64,000 nucleotides of DNA from contig CBDCZF010000001.1 in NCBI GenBank assembly GCA_965224225.1, positions 1-64,000 on the forward strand, given 5' to 3'. Made by a program: the position numbers and the translations under genes. Positions 46,728 through 55,763 of this stretch are shown here, piece after piece. The DNA comes from CAJQQK01 sp965224225 (GTDB lineage: Bacteria; Pseudomonadota; Alphaproteobacteria; Rhizobiales; Hyphomicrobiaceae). Under the pieces are notes generated by a model that was given only the letters and a program-made list of their open reading frames with translations, made no database searches and was not told the DNA's origin. Each line of letters starts with the position of its first letter. The first letter of the stretch is position 1.

Positions 46728-49658
46728 TTAATGCAGCATGGCAAGCGTGAAGTGCGGCACGTTTGATTTCACCATGGTCGGCGTCTGCTTATTGTTGGTC
46801 AGTTCCGCGACACGCTGCGTTAGCCACAAGTCGATCTCGCCCGTGTGGATACCGGCCGGCAGGCCGCCGTGCGTGTCGGCGTCACCGGCAAGCCCCTCGA
46901 GCAGTGCCTTGGTGAAGGCACCCTGGCGCCAGCGGTGGCTTTCGACAGATACCTGACGGCCGGTCGAGGCCGCATACATGATGACGCCGACCTGCGGATC
47001 CGAGAACTCGTTGACGAGACCGGTCATGTCGGCGGGGCCGAGGCCCTGGCCGGGCGTCGAGAGGCCGTCGCCCGAGTGGCAGGCATCGATGAAGATCACG
47101 CGGCGGCCCTTGGTCCGGCTGATCCGGCTCAAGAGTACGTCCTTGCTGATGCCGTCGAGCGTCGGCTCGTCGGCCGTCGCCTCGTGGGGCAGGAAGTGGA
47201 AGTCGTTAGTGCTGTCGGTAAAGCCGTGGCCGGCCAGCGAGATGACCACGATGTCGTCGGGCTGGGCCGTGTCGCGCAGCCATTTGAGGCCCTGCTTGAT
47301 GCCCCGCAAAGTGGCATCGCTGTCGGTAAGCACGCGGGTTAGCACCTCGCGGTAGGCCAGCCCCTTCTGGTTTTGGAAGGCAGCGCTAAGCGCTTTAGCG
47401 TCGTCGTCTGCATAGTTGAGATCGAGACTGTTGTCCTCATAGTCCGAGACTCCGACGAACAGGCCGACCAATCTCGGCAGATTGGCCGTATCGGGCTTGA
47501 TGCCGGTCCATTTCACGTCGACGGTTGCTGCCTCGCTGACACGACGGATCGAGCGGTTACCTGTCCAGGCAATCAGCGAGACCGTGACATCGCGAGGCGG
47601 CACCGGCACCTCGATAGTCACCGCATTCTTGTTGCGCTTCGGCCTGACGCGCATGGCGCCCCGCGTCTTGGTGTAATCGACACGCTGGCCGTCAACGCGC
47701 ACTTCCACGTCTTGTATGGCCTCTCCCGTGGCCGATGTCGCCAGGTAGGTGAGCTGGATTGTCGATTTGGCAATACGCGACCCGGTCTTCGGCTCGAGGA
47801 TTTGCACGACCGGCGGCAGGATCTGCTTCACGGCCTCGGTGCCGCGCGGACGTTGCGCCGTCGAGTTGGCCTGCTCGATCGCCCGTTCCTCATCGAGCGT
47901 ATTGAGAACCAGGCGGATGATGTCGGGGCGATAGAACTGTTTCCGGAACAGTTTGACAGGGAAGAACGATGCTTCACGCTCCCAGCCCTGGTTCACATGC
48001 CAGCCGATCAGGTCCTCGCCGCCGGGCGATGTCGTGTAATAGCCGGTCGGCGTCCACAGCACCCAGCGCATGTCCTCGGTGTGGACAAAGAGTGCAAGCA
48101 ATTCCTTGCCATCGGACAGTCGATGCCAGCGGATCGTGCCGTCATCATAGGCAATCACCGCGGTGCGGCCATCCTGCGGGATGTTGACACCCCAGGCAGC
48201 CCCGGGCACGGGCTTGGTCCAGAGCGACTTACCGCTGCTGTCGTAGGCGCGCAGCGACCAGTCGGCGCCGAGCACGAACCTGCGGTCATCGGGCGCAATC
48301 GCATAAGCGCGAGCGAGTTCGTAGGGCTTGAGCTCGATCGGCTTGCCGGCGAGAGTCGGTGAGGTGGAATTGATCCAGTTCTTTATCGCCAGTGTCTCCG
48401 TTCGAGCAAGAAACACGTCGCCTGGCCGTTCCCGCGACCGCGTCACGGTTTCGTTACGCATATCGAAGAGAACCGGTTTGTTACTCCACTCCTTGAGGCC
48501 AAAGCGCACGCGACGCCCGTCGGCCGAGACTTCGAAGTTACCGGAGCGCTTGCCACGCATGTCAGGCTTGACACTGGTGTGCCAGACGCGTGGCGTCGCG
48601 CTCATGTCGATCAGGCCAAATGCGGGATCGGCTGCCGAAATTGCAACGGAGTTGCCGCACGGGCGCATGTGCAGGACGGTATCGCGTGAGCCAGGCCGGC
48701 TATGACCTCGGCCGCGGCCGGCCCGGTCCCAGACACGGAACGCATTGGTCCCGTCAAAGTTGACGGTGCCGCCGGCAAACAACCGGCTGCCGTCGGATGA
48801 CCATGAAACCGCGTTGAATTTACCCCGGCCAACACCCGCAACATCTGCCGCGAACAGCCGCCGCATCGCATTGGCGTCATAAACGTCGACATTGACGGTG
48901 TCGTCGTAGCCAATCGCTATACGATCGTCGTTGGGATGTACCGCCAGGCTGAACGGCCGTTTGCCGCCTAGCGTCCTGACGATTCGTGGCGCGGTGTAAC
49001 TCCGGCCGTCGGCCGTAGGCTGATACCGGCGCAGACTGTTGTCGTAGGCAATAGTCCACAAGCGCCCTCTACCGTCGAAGGCGACGGAATAGCTTGGGCC
49101 CTGGTTGTAGTTGGTGTCCTCGAAGATCCGGCGCCAGTCACTTGTTCGCCAGACCTGCACGCCACGACCGCCGTGCATCGAAGCTGCCATGCGCCGACCA
49201 TCCTTCGAAAAGGCCAGATGGTTCACCGAGTCGTTGATGATGTCTGAACGCCAGATGAAGCGACCGCTCGTAGCACCGAAAACGTAGACGCGGTTGTCGC
49301 CGCCATTGCGTGCCCACAAGCCCATCGCCACGCTTTCCCCGTCCGGCGACATTGCAACGGCGGAGATCTCACCTTCATTGCCGTAGCCGATGGGGGGACG
49401 CAGCGTTCGCAAGTGCTTGGGCACGGGTTGCGTTGGATCGGAAATATCCCAGATCCGCGCCGTCTTGTCGTTGGAGCCTGTCACAATTCGGGTGCAGGCA
49501 GCATCGACACCGATCCTGCGGATCATTGTCGTGTGCATGCCTGGTTCAATACGCAGGATCGGGTCTTGCGGCGGCAAGGGCTGGGCCAGGACCACCTGCG
49601 ACATCGACACCAAAGCAACGCCGATCAATGTCGGCAAAAAGGGCAGCTTGCGTCCCAT
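46728..49658 (-). CDS. Secreted WD40-repeat protein with C-terminal caspase (peptidase C14) domain
   Basis: A 976-residue protein. The signal peptide is GRKLPFLPTLIGVALVSMSQ. About residues 30-520 form a WD40-like propeller region (VTGSNDKTARIWDIS, SAVAMSPDGESVA, HLAFSKDGRRMAAS). A beta-sandwich linker follows around 630-720 (VQILEPKTGSRI). The caspase domain is C-terminal: GVSDYEDNSLDLNYADDDA, catalytic His near 811 in SLAGHGF and catalytic Cys near 860 in FIDACHSGDG. The ATG at 49658 is chosen because AGGTGAG precedes it. Prokaryotic caspase homologues cleave after Arg/Lys or Asp, but substrates are unknown. Export to the periplasm is predicted from the signal alone. Confidence 0.88.
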   Translation of the reverse strand: MGRKLPFLPTLIGVALVSMSQVVLAQPLPPQDPILRIEPGMHTTMIRRIGVDAACTRIVTGSNDKTARIWDISDPTQPVPKHLRTLRPPIGYGNEGEISAVAMSPDGESVAMGLWARNGGDNRVYVFGATSGRFIWRSDIINDSVNHLAFSKDGRRMAASMHGGRGVQVWRTSDWRRIFEDTNYNQGPSYSVAFDGRGRLWTIAYDNSLRRYQPTADGRSYTAPRIVRTLGGKRPFSLAVHPNDDRIAIGYDDTVNVDVYDANAMRRLFAADVAGVGRGKFNAVSWSSDGSRLFAGGTVNFDGTNAFRVWDRAGRGRGHSRPGSRDTVLHMRPCGNSVAISAADPAFGLIDMSATPRVWHTSVKPDMRGKRSGNFEVSADGRRVRFGLKEWSNKPVLFDMRNETVTRSRERPGDVFLARTETLAIKNWINSTSPTLAGKPIELKPYELARAYAIAPDDRRFVLGADWSLRAYDSSGKSLWTKPVPGAAWGVNIPQDGRTAVIAYDDGTIRWHRLSDGKELLALFVHTEDMRWVLWTPTGYYTTSPGGEDLIGWHVNQGWEREASFFPVKLFRKQFYRPDIIRLVLNTLDEERAIEQANSTAQRPRGTEAVKQILPPVVQILEPKTGSRIAKSTIQLTYLATSATGEAIQDVEVRVDGQRVDYTKTRGAMRVRPKRNKNAVTIEVPVPPRDVTVSLIAWTGNRSIRRVSEAATVDVKWTGIKPDTANLPRLVGLFVGVSDYEDNSLDLNYADDDAKALSAAFQNQKGLAYREVLTRVLTDSDATLRGIKQGLKWLRDTAQPDDIVVISLAGHGFTDSTNDFHFLPHEATADEPTLDGISKDVLLSRISRTKGRRVIFIDACHSGDGLSTPGQGLGPADMTGLVNEFSDPQVGVIMYAASTGRQVSVESHRWRQGAFTKALLEGLAGDADTHGGLPAGIHTGEIDLWLTQRVAELTNNKQTPTMVKSNVPHFTLAMLH

Positions 49659-49745
49659 TTTTCTCACCTCTAAAGGCTCAAAGCCGCGCTACCTTGCCAA
49701 CCTCTTGATGGTGAAGCAAGCCTGTTGCGCGGTCTGCAATGAGCT

Positions 49746-50807
49746 TCATTCCCGGCCCATTCGCACCACGCTCTCGCACAGTTCCAAGGCATTACGCAGA
49801 GCAGCGCCGGCTGCGACGATCATCTGTGGCAGTATCATCCACTCGAGCGTCCAGGCAGCGCCGGAGCGTTCCTGTTCATGCACCATCGCATGCTGCATGC
49901 CGCCTGCCAGTGTCGCGCTGAAACGGGCCAGCGTAACCAAGACTTCGGCCCTCACCGGGTTCTGCTTGTGCGGCATTGCTGATGATCCGCCGGCGCCCGC
50001 TATTGCGAGATCAGCCATTTCGTTCTGCGCCATGAGGGCTGCATCCTGGCCGAACTTGCCGAGCGTTCCAGTTACAAGCGCCAGCCAGTTGGTGAACGAC
50101 ACGATGCCGCTGCGATCCGAATGCCAGGGCTGTTCTCGCGGACCGAGCCCCAATTCCCCAGCCAGTCGCCGGCGAACATCGCCGCCCTGCTCGCCTAGTT
50201 TGTCGAGCGTGCCTGCGGCTCCGGCAAACTGCACCAGCAGTAAATCTGGCAACATCGCTTCGAGCCTTGCGCGATGATCGCGAAGCGGAAGCTGCCAGCT
50301 TGCAATGCGATCAGCGACCCTGATCTCGATCGCAGCCTGCATGCGAGTGCGGGCCATCAGAGGTCGCCCGCCAAAGCGGCGGGCCAAGTCTGCGAATGCC
50401 GCGTCAAGCGCATCGAGCCGCCGGCTGAGGATAGCCGTTATTTCCTTCAGGCGTAGCATCAAACTGGTATCGATCACGTCTTGCGAGGTTGCACCGAAAT
50501 GGACGTCTGCATCGTGCGGAGGTCCCACGTGGGCGCGCAGGGCCGCAACGAATGCCGGAACAACGACGCCGTCGCGCGCCGATCCGGCTCCCAAGGCACG
50601 AACATCGGCCTCGAACGTGTCACACGCCGCCTCGATGGCTGTAGCTGAAGCTTGCGCAAGGATGCCGACATCAGCCTCCGCCCGTGCGAGCGCTGCCTCG
50701 AAGCGCAGCATCGCGGCGATGTCCGCTCGGACGGAGAAGTGCGCGGCAAGCTCGGTATCACCAACGAGGGGCGCCAGCAGGGGCGCGTTGAACGGCGTAA
50801 ATGACAT
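49746..50807 (-). CDS. pcaB: 3-carboxy-cis,cis-muconate cycloisomerase
   Basis: Fumarase/aspartase-superfamily enzyme of 353 residues, a step of the protocatechuate branch of the beta-ketoadipate pathway. The superfamily signature is GSSAMPHKQNPVRAE; HFGATSQDVIDTSLMLRL and the N-terminal LAPLVGDTELAAHFS match PcaB. It is short, as alphaproteobacterial PcaB often is. No other pca genes are in the window. Adenylosuccinate lyase is excluded by the N-terminal and signature details. Confidence 0.85.
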   Translation of the reverse strand: MSFTPFNAPLLAPLVGDTELAAHFSVRADIAAMLRFEAALARAEADVGILAQASATAIEAACDTFEADVRALGAGSARDGVVVPAFVAALRAHVGPPHDADVHFGATSQDVIDTSLMLRLKEITAILSRRLDALDAAFADLARRFGGRPLMARTRMQAAIEIRVADRIASWQLPLRDHRARLEAMLPDLLLVQFAGAAGTLDKLGEQGGDVRRRLAGELGLGPREQPWHSDRSGIVSFTNWLALVTGTLGKFGQDAALMAQNEMADLAIAGAGGSSAMPHKQNPVRAEVLVTLARFSATLAGGMQHAMVHEQERSGAAWTLEWMILPQMIVAAGAALRNALELCESVVRMGRE

Positions 50808-51119
50808 TGCTTATACCTTTGTCGCTTTGTCGGCCGGCCCCGCGATCGCGGCATCGCGATATGGTCGCCGGTCGGCGCATCCCTGCAGCCTGCAGACAGC
50901 TCGCCGCGCCCCGGTCATCCAACCAAATCGAGCGCAGTTGCATTGTCATCCGATTAGCAGGTGCGTTTAAGTAAAAGCGCTATCTTCCTATGACATATTT
51001 TGAATTCTATTGCATATCTGCTTGTGTTCGCTGTCTGCGACCAACCGACTGCCAAGCTTGCGATCGTCGCCGGGCTAACTAGATGTAACGCAAATCCCCG
51101 CATCGAACGAGACAATCCA
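50808..51119. other. Divergent intergenic region
   Basis: About 310 bases between divergent pcaB and the JmjC/cupin-like gene. It contains the partial palindrome GCGATCGCGGCATCGCGAT near 50845. The frame of the downstream gene stays open back to 51000, but an AT-rich stretch at 50970-51015 looks like promoter rather than coding DNA. No other feature was seen. Confidence 0.3.
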
Positions 51120-52061
51120 ATGACGGCAATCATCAACGACTGGCAGCCCTATCACGGCGCACTTTGGGGCCGTCACCCGCTTCGTCTGTCGCACAATCTG
51201 CACACGTCGGAACTCTTTGCCCGCGACACGTTGATCGACCTGATCGATCGCTACCCGCGCGAACACTACAGCATCATTCACACCGCAACCGCCGAAGAGC
51301 AGCGACAGTGGCGCGAGGGTGATCTCAATGATCTCAGCGGCGAACAGGTCTTCGACGCCGTTGAAGCAGGCCGGCTGTGGCTCAATCTGCGTTGCACGGA
51401 TCGTGTTGACGCGCGCTACAGGGAATTGCTCGCCGGCATGTTTACGGAGATTGCCACCCACACCGGAGCGACGGACTTTCCGCTTACATCGCTCGGCATT
51501 CTGATCTCGTCACCACGGGCGCGGGTCTACTATCACAGCGATCTGCCAAACCAGTCGCTGTGGCAGATTTCCGGGCGCAAGACGGTCTGGATCTATCCGC
51601 CCGCCGAACCATTCCTGTCGTCGGAAGATCTCGAGCGAATCGCCATCTTCGAGCTCGAAGTCGATATGGACTATCACGATTGGTACGATGACTTCGCGAC
51701 CAAGTTCGAGCTTGAGCCCGGCCAGATGCTGCACTGGCCGCTCAATGCGCCGCACCGTGTCACCAATCACGATTGCCTCAACATTTCGGTGACGACCGAA
51801 TACTGGGCCAACGATGCGCGGCTCAACCAGCGCATCAACATGGCCAACGGGACCTTGCGCCATCGTTTCGGACTGTCACCTGCCAGCCGGGCCACCAGTG
51901 GTCCTGGTTTCTGGGCGAAGTCGGTCCTGAATGCCGTCGTCAGCCGCACCGGCCTGCTTGACGAGCTTCGCCGCAAGGCGCGGCCTATCGAGTTTCAACT
52001 CGATCGCGAACAGCCGGGCGGCGTCGTCGAACGTGGCGACGCGCAACACGCACGGCACTAG
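51120..52061 (+). CDS. JmjC/cupin-like 2-oxoglutarate oxygenase-type protein
   Basis: A 313-residue protein starting MTAIINDWQPYHGALWGRH. The iron site looks like H-x-D in YYHSDLPNQSLWQISG, with a distal His in APHRVTNHD. The pattern RKTVWIYPP after the H-x-D matches the core of cupin_8/JmjC enzymes, which hydroxylate proteins or small molecules. No signal peptide or membrane helix. It is followed after 21 bases by a GNAT-family gene, so they are probably one operon. The substrate is unknown. Confidence 0.75.
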   Translation: MTAIINDWQPYHGALWGRHPLRLSHNLHTSELFARDTLIDLIDRYPREHYSIIHTATAEEQRQWREGDLNDLSGEQVFDAVEAGRLWLNLRCTDRVDARYRELLAGMFTEIATHTGATDFPLTSLGILISSPRARVYYHSDLPNQSLWQISGRKTVWIYPPAEPFLSSEDLERIAIFELEVDMDYHDWYDDFATKFELEPGQMLHWPLNAPHRVTNHDCLNISVTTEYWANDARLNQRINMANGTLRHRFGLSPASRATSGPGFWAKSVLNAVVSRTGLLDELRRKARPIEFQLDREQPGGVVERGDAQHARH

Positions 52062-52082
52062 CAGCAGAACTGGGAGTTTGCG

Positions 52083-53240
52083 TTGGAGTTTGTGGCGAAG
52101 CGGTTCAGCGACTGGACGGCGCTGCGCGCCGATCTCGGGCGACCGCCGATCATGGCCGCAACGCCGTTTCAATCGACCGGCTGGCTCGATGCCTGGTATG
52201 CCTCACTTGGCGATCAGACCGGTGTCGCAGCAGTGCCGGTCGCGTGTTTTGAAAGCGATGGCGGCCAGCCAATTGCTGCGTTCCCACTGATCCTGCGCAA
52301 CGACGGTCATCTCAGGATTATCGAATTCGCCGATCTCGGCGTCACCGACTACAATGCTCCGCTGCTGCTCGCCCCTGACGCTTATTCAGAGATGTGCCCG
52401 ATGGAAATGATCGGTGCTCTGCGTCCGGCCCTGCCCGCAGCCGACATTCTGCGGCTGGTCAAGATGCCGGCGCGGATCGGTCGGGTCACCAATCCGCTGG
52501 CCCACATGGCGCAGGCAAGACCCGGCATATTAAGCGCCAACGCGGTACGCATCGATGGCAGCTGGGAGGACTACCGGCGCAAGACGCTTGATCGCAAGTT
52601 CCGCAAGGAAATGGAGCGCAGCTGGCGCGTGTTCGAGCGCGATGGCGTCGACGCACGCTTCGAGCCGGTCGGCGACCTCGGACTGGCGCTGCGCATCTTG
52701 GCCAAGATGGAAACCCTGCAGGAAACGCGCATCAATGATCTTGGCCTGCCCTTCATTCTCAACCAGCCGCAATATGCCGCCTTCTTCAAGGAGCTTCTTG
52801 CCGGCGGTCTGGCCGAGGGCGATGTTGTGCTCACCGCCTTGCGCAGTGGCGAGGACGACCTGGCAGCGGCCCTGATCGGCATTCGTGCCGGCGAAAGCTA
52901 TGCGATGGTGCGGCTCGCCCAGGATCTTAACAACTGGTCACAGTGCTCGCCCGGCAAACTGATCATCGACCGCACGATGCACTGGCTGCACGGTGAGGGG
53001 CTGCGCCATTTCGACTTCACGACCGGCAACTATACCTACAAGAACAGCTTCAAGGTCGAGCGGGAACCGCTGTTCGATGCAAGCGTGCCGCTCTCGATCC
53101 GCGGCAGGCTGCACATCTGGCGGAAAGCGGGACTGGCCGGCGCCAAGCAGCAGATCAATCGCTCGGCGCCGCTCCGCCGGGTGGTACGATCACTGAAATC
53201 GAAAGTCGACGACCGGCATCGCCCCTCGGACACCGGCTGA
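52083..53240 (+). CDS. GNAT acetyltransferase (CelD/BcsL family)
   Basis: A 385-residue protein beginning at TTG 52083, preceded by GGGAG; no ATG fits as well. The N-terminal half has FQSTGWLDAWYASLG and FPLILRNDGHLRIIEFADLGVTD. The C-terminal BcsL/GNAT domain includes SPGKLIIDRTMHWLHGEGLRHFDFTTGNYTYKNSFKVE, the diagnostic region of the family. CelD-type proteins are implicated in polysaccharide or lipid-linked acylation. The C-terminus is basic. It is downstream of the JmjC-like gene. Confidence 0.82.
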   Translation: MEFVAKRFSDWTALRADLGRPPIMAATPFQSTGWLDAWYASLGDQTGVAAVPVACFESDGGQPIAAFPLILRNDGHLRIIEFADLGVTDYNAPLLLAPDAYSEMCPMEMIGALRPALPAADILRLVKMPARIGRVTNPLAHMAQARPGILSANAVRIDGSWEDYRRKTLDRKFRKEMERSWRVFERDGVDARFEPVGDLGLALRILAKMETLQETRINDLGLPFILNQPQYAAFFKELLAGGLAEGDVVLTALRSGEDDLAAALIGIRAGESYAMVRLAQDLNNWSQCSPGKLIIDRTMHWLHGEGLRHFDFTTGNYTYKNSFKVEREPLFDASVPLSIRGRLHIWRKAGLAGAKQQINRSAPLRRVVRSLKSKVDDRHRPSDTG

Positions 53241-53313
53241 GGCCCGACAACGGTGCGTGCATCTGAGCGAAACAACGCGATCATGCACAAGCCGCTGAGC
53301 GTAAATACCGTCG

Positions 53314-53814
53314 TCAGGCAGCGACTGAAGTGAACCAGGCCGTTGTCGGAAACACCCACAGTGCTGCACCGGTGAGGGCGAGACCGTAAGGAATGCCCTC
53401 CTTTTTGTTGTGCAGCCGCATGGCCCAGGCCTGGCCGATCAGGATGCGCGGCGGCAGCATGCCGCGGTAGCTGATCAGCATGATTGCCAGAATGCCGCCG
53501 AATACGGCAACCATTACCATGTACTGGCCGAGATAATCGAAGCCGATCCAGAACGAGGCGGCAGCCAAGAGCTTGGCATCGCCACCACCGACGATACCGA
53601 AGGCAAACAGCGCGATACCGATCACGAGCACGCCGACGCCAGTGCCGATATGGAGGAAAAACTGTTCCCACGACATGCCGGTCAGTGGTGCCGCGATCAG
53701 AAAGCCTGCCACCAGCCAGATCGAGATGCGATTGGGGATGGTCATCGTGAACAGGTCCATCATGGCGGCAAACGCCATGAGGGCCGGGAATATCAACAAC
53801 AGGGAGTATTCCAT
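53314..53814 (-). CDS. cpaA: Prepilin peptidase CpaA/TadV
   Basis: Inner-membrane aspartic peptidase of 166 residues that cleaves Flp prepilins and TadE-type pseudopilins. It has several hydrophobic helices. The first catalytic Asp is in AMMDLFTMTIPN, the second in the GxGD motif GGGDAKLLAAASFW. The start MEYSLLLIFPALM is chosen because upstream codons are Arg-rich and unlike the family. It is convergent with the GNAT gene and lies downstream of the first Flp pilin gene on the same strand. Confidence 0.92.
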   Translation of the reverse strand: MEYSLLLIFPALMAFAAMMDLFTMTIPNRISIWLVAGFLIAAPLTGMSWEQFFLHIGTGVGVLVIGIALFAFGIVGGGDAKLLAAASFWIGFDYLGQYMVMVAVFGGILAIMLISYRGMLPPRILIGQAWAMRLHNKKEGIPYGLALTGAALWVFPTTAWFTSVAA

Positions 53815-54042
53815 CACGTCCACCTTCCAATCCGACACGCGTGCACGTACGACGCACGCGTCGAGCCATGCAGCAAGGCTAGCGCGCAGCCCTAAAGGTA
53901 TCGTGAAGGCACGCCTTGCTTGGCGCCGGGCAAGACGATGTCGCACCACCCTGACCCGAGTGCACACTTGCCACTCAAGTTGGAACCGCCGCGCGGTCCC
54001 AACAAAGGAGCAGCGCATCGTCGTGCCGCGCGCAGCACCGAC

Positions 54043-54207
54043 TTAGGCGAGTGCAGTAGCAGCATTGTTGAACACGTTCGTCAGATCGAGGCCTATGGCA
54101 TTGACTGCGGTGATGATCGCAATGGCTATAAAGGCTGCGATCAGCGCATACTCGATCGATGTCGCTCCGTCCTGATCACCAGCAAACTGCTTCAGCCAAT
54201 TCCACAT
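54043..54207 (-). CDS. Flp-family type IVb pilin 1
   Basis: Prepilin of 54 residues. The ATG at 54207 follows GGAGAGTATC. After the short leader (WNWLKQFAGDQDG) comes the cleavage site G/ATSIEYALI with Glu at +5 and a single hydrophobic helix (YALIAAFIAIAIITAV). The tail is NVFNNAATALA. Flp pilins are the major subunits of Tad pili. It is one of two pilins here, and differs from the other in leader and tail. Confidence 0.92.
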   Translation of the reverse strand: MWNWLKQFAGDQDGATSIEYALIAAFIAIAIITAVNAIGLDLTNVFNNAATALA

Positions 54208-54412
54208 GATACTCTCCAGAGCCTTCGACAAGACCGCCGTTTGCCGACGTTTTGATCTTGCAAAGCTATCCTGATCACCATTCGCAATTATTAACGCGAC
54301 AAAGAAGAAGAGTTGTTTGGTGAAATTCGAAAGATATCGGTTACCGGCAATTTAACCCGGTCTATTCTACCTAACCCGAAAAATAAACATCTCAAACTTC
54401 AAAAGCAAAAAA

Positions 54413-54438
54413 ATCCGCCGAGCCGCGGCCCGACGGAT
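54413..54438 (-). terminator. Rho-independent terminator downstream of Flp pilin 2
   Basis: Reading on the minus strand, an 11-pair stem (ATCCGTCGGGC paired with the GCTCGGCGGAT arm) has a short CGCG loop and is followed by seven T (54407-54413). A second hairpin, CCTGAAG/CTTCAGG at 54451-54475, lies between it and the pilin stop. Confidence 0.85.
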
Positions 54439-54498
54439 CTTTTGAGCAACCCTGAAGCCGCTAGGCGACTTCAGGCAGCTTGCCTAACCGACTTGCGA

Positions 54499-54657
54499 TT
54501 AGAGCTTCGCGCTGACGTTGTTGAACGTGTTGTTGATGCCGTCGCCGGTAGCAGAAACAGCCGTGATGATGGCAACGCCGATCAGGGCGGCGATCAGGCC
54601 GTATTCAATAGCGGTTGCACCAGACTCACACTTTGCAAAGCGAGCGAACAATTTCAT
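54499..54657 (-). CDS. Flp-family type IVb pilin 2
   Basis: Prepilin of 52 residues starting MKLFARFAKCESG. The processing site is G/ATAIEYGLI, again with Glu at +5, followed by the helix LIAALIGVAIITAV and tail NNTFNNVSAKL. The start is preceded by GGGAGAGTTGTC. A strong terminator follows, so it is probably transcribed separately from pilin 1 at high level. The gap between the two pilin genes is 291 bases and holds only the terminator structures and the pilin 1 promoter. Confidence 0.93.
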   Translation of the reverse strand: MKLFARFAKCESGATAIEYGLIAALIGVAIITAVSATGDGINNTFNNVSAKL

Positions 54658-54979
54658 GACAACTCTCCCAACTCTAGACTCTAGATGTGACCAACCTTTG
54701 GTCTGTTGCGTCAGGCCGTTTTGGCTCTGACAAACCGGAATATGCGCTCCAAAAATTACTAAAGACCTAAGCAAAAGTCGTTACATTCTATAGAGTTAAT
54801 GCAATGTTTCGGGAATTTTACAACAGTTGGAAACAATACATTTCGTAGGTCGACAGAAGCCTCGAGGGGCGACCGCATCGCCTGGCGCACCGTTCCAGGT
54901 CAGTCGTTTGCAAATTGTTCACCTTTGTCTGGGCAAATGTAGCCAGGGACCAGTGATTGTAACGAGGAACGCAAACGCG
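54658..54979. promoter_or_regulatory. Divergent promoter region between pilin 2 and the secretin N-domain gene
   Basis: A 322-base AT-rich gap from which both genes are read outward. It includes TTACATTCTATAGAGTTAAT near 54780. Specific promoter hexamers are not asserted. Confidence 0.4.
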
Positions 54980-55495
54980 ATGTCGGCCATGCTCTCTCAA
55001 AGTATCTATGGATTATCGCGCACGATGCTGGCACTGATTGCCGGCACGGCCATTCTTGCAGCAAGCGCAATAGGTGCTGCAGAAAGCAGAGCCAGCGAGC
55101 TTACCGTCAAATACGATCAATCGCAGATCCTGCGCATATCCCGCCCGGTTGCCGAAATCATCATCGGCAATCCGACGATCGCCGACGTATCGGTGCAGTC
55201 GAGCAAACTCCTGGTCATCACCGGCAAATCGTTCGGCATGACGAATATGATCCTGCTCGACAACGAACAGAACGTCATTCTTGAAAATCGGATTATTGTG
55301 CAGCGCGAGCAGTCACAGATCGTCAACCTGCATCGCGGCACCGGTCGCGAATCCTACAACTGTTCGCCGCGCTGCAACCCGACGCTTACGGTTGGCGACG
55401 ATCAGGTCTACTTCAAGCGAACCGCGGAAAACTCCGAGCTCAAGATGAAGATCTCGGAAGGCGGTGGCGGTGGCGGCGGTCCCTCCGGCCAGTAG
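54980..55495 (+). CDS. Pilus assembly protein, secretin (CpaC) N-terminal domain only
   Basis: A 171-residue exported protein. Signal peptide: TMLALIAGTAILAASAIGAA. Next comes the pilus formation N-terminal domain (LRISRPVAEIIIGNPTIADVS, LLVITGKSFGMTNMILLD), as in the N-terminus of CpaC/RcpA. The secretin pore domain is absent. The C-terminal half has a Cys pair (YNCSPRCNPT) and a glycine-rich tail (GGGGGGGPSG). Stand-alone forms like this occur beside Flp pilins in rhizobia. It might cap, seed or regulate the secretin; that is inference. Confidence 0.8.
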   Translation: MSAMLSQSIYGLSRTMLALIAGTAILAASAIGAAESRASELTVKYDQSQILRISRPVAEIIIGNPTIADVSVQSSKLLVITGKSFGMTNMILLDNEQNVILENRIIVQREQSQIVNLHRGTGRESYNCSPRCNPTLTVGDDQVYFKRTAENSELKMKISEGGGGGGGPSGQ

Positions 55496-55763
55496 ATCGC
55501 AACCGCAGCGCTCGCCCCATTCCATCGATATTCCAGATTGCGCGGCTGCAAACACAGTCGCGCAATTTGTTTTGAGCCGCGAAATTGGTGCAGGGCATTG
55601 CTCGCTTGGTTAGTTTTCGGTTGATTCAGCAGATTTCTCATTAACCGTATCGGTTCAGTCGTCACAAACTTAAAGAAATCTTTCACTTATTTGCCCAATC
55701 TTTATCACGCGACGGCGTTTGCGCGCTGGCGAATGACATATCACTGTGGCAAGGCGCTATAAT

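Noticed and set aside
45456..49658. Caspase and adjacent MFS gene as a defence island
   Set aside because: No effector, toxin, nuclease or signalling partner is present; a metabolic gene (pcaB) lies on the other side.
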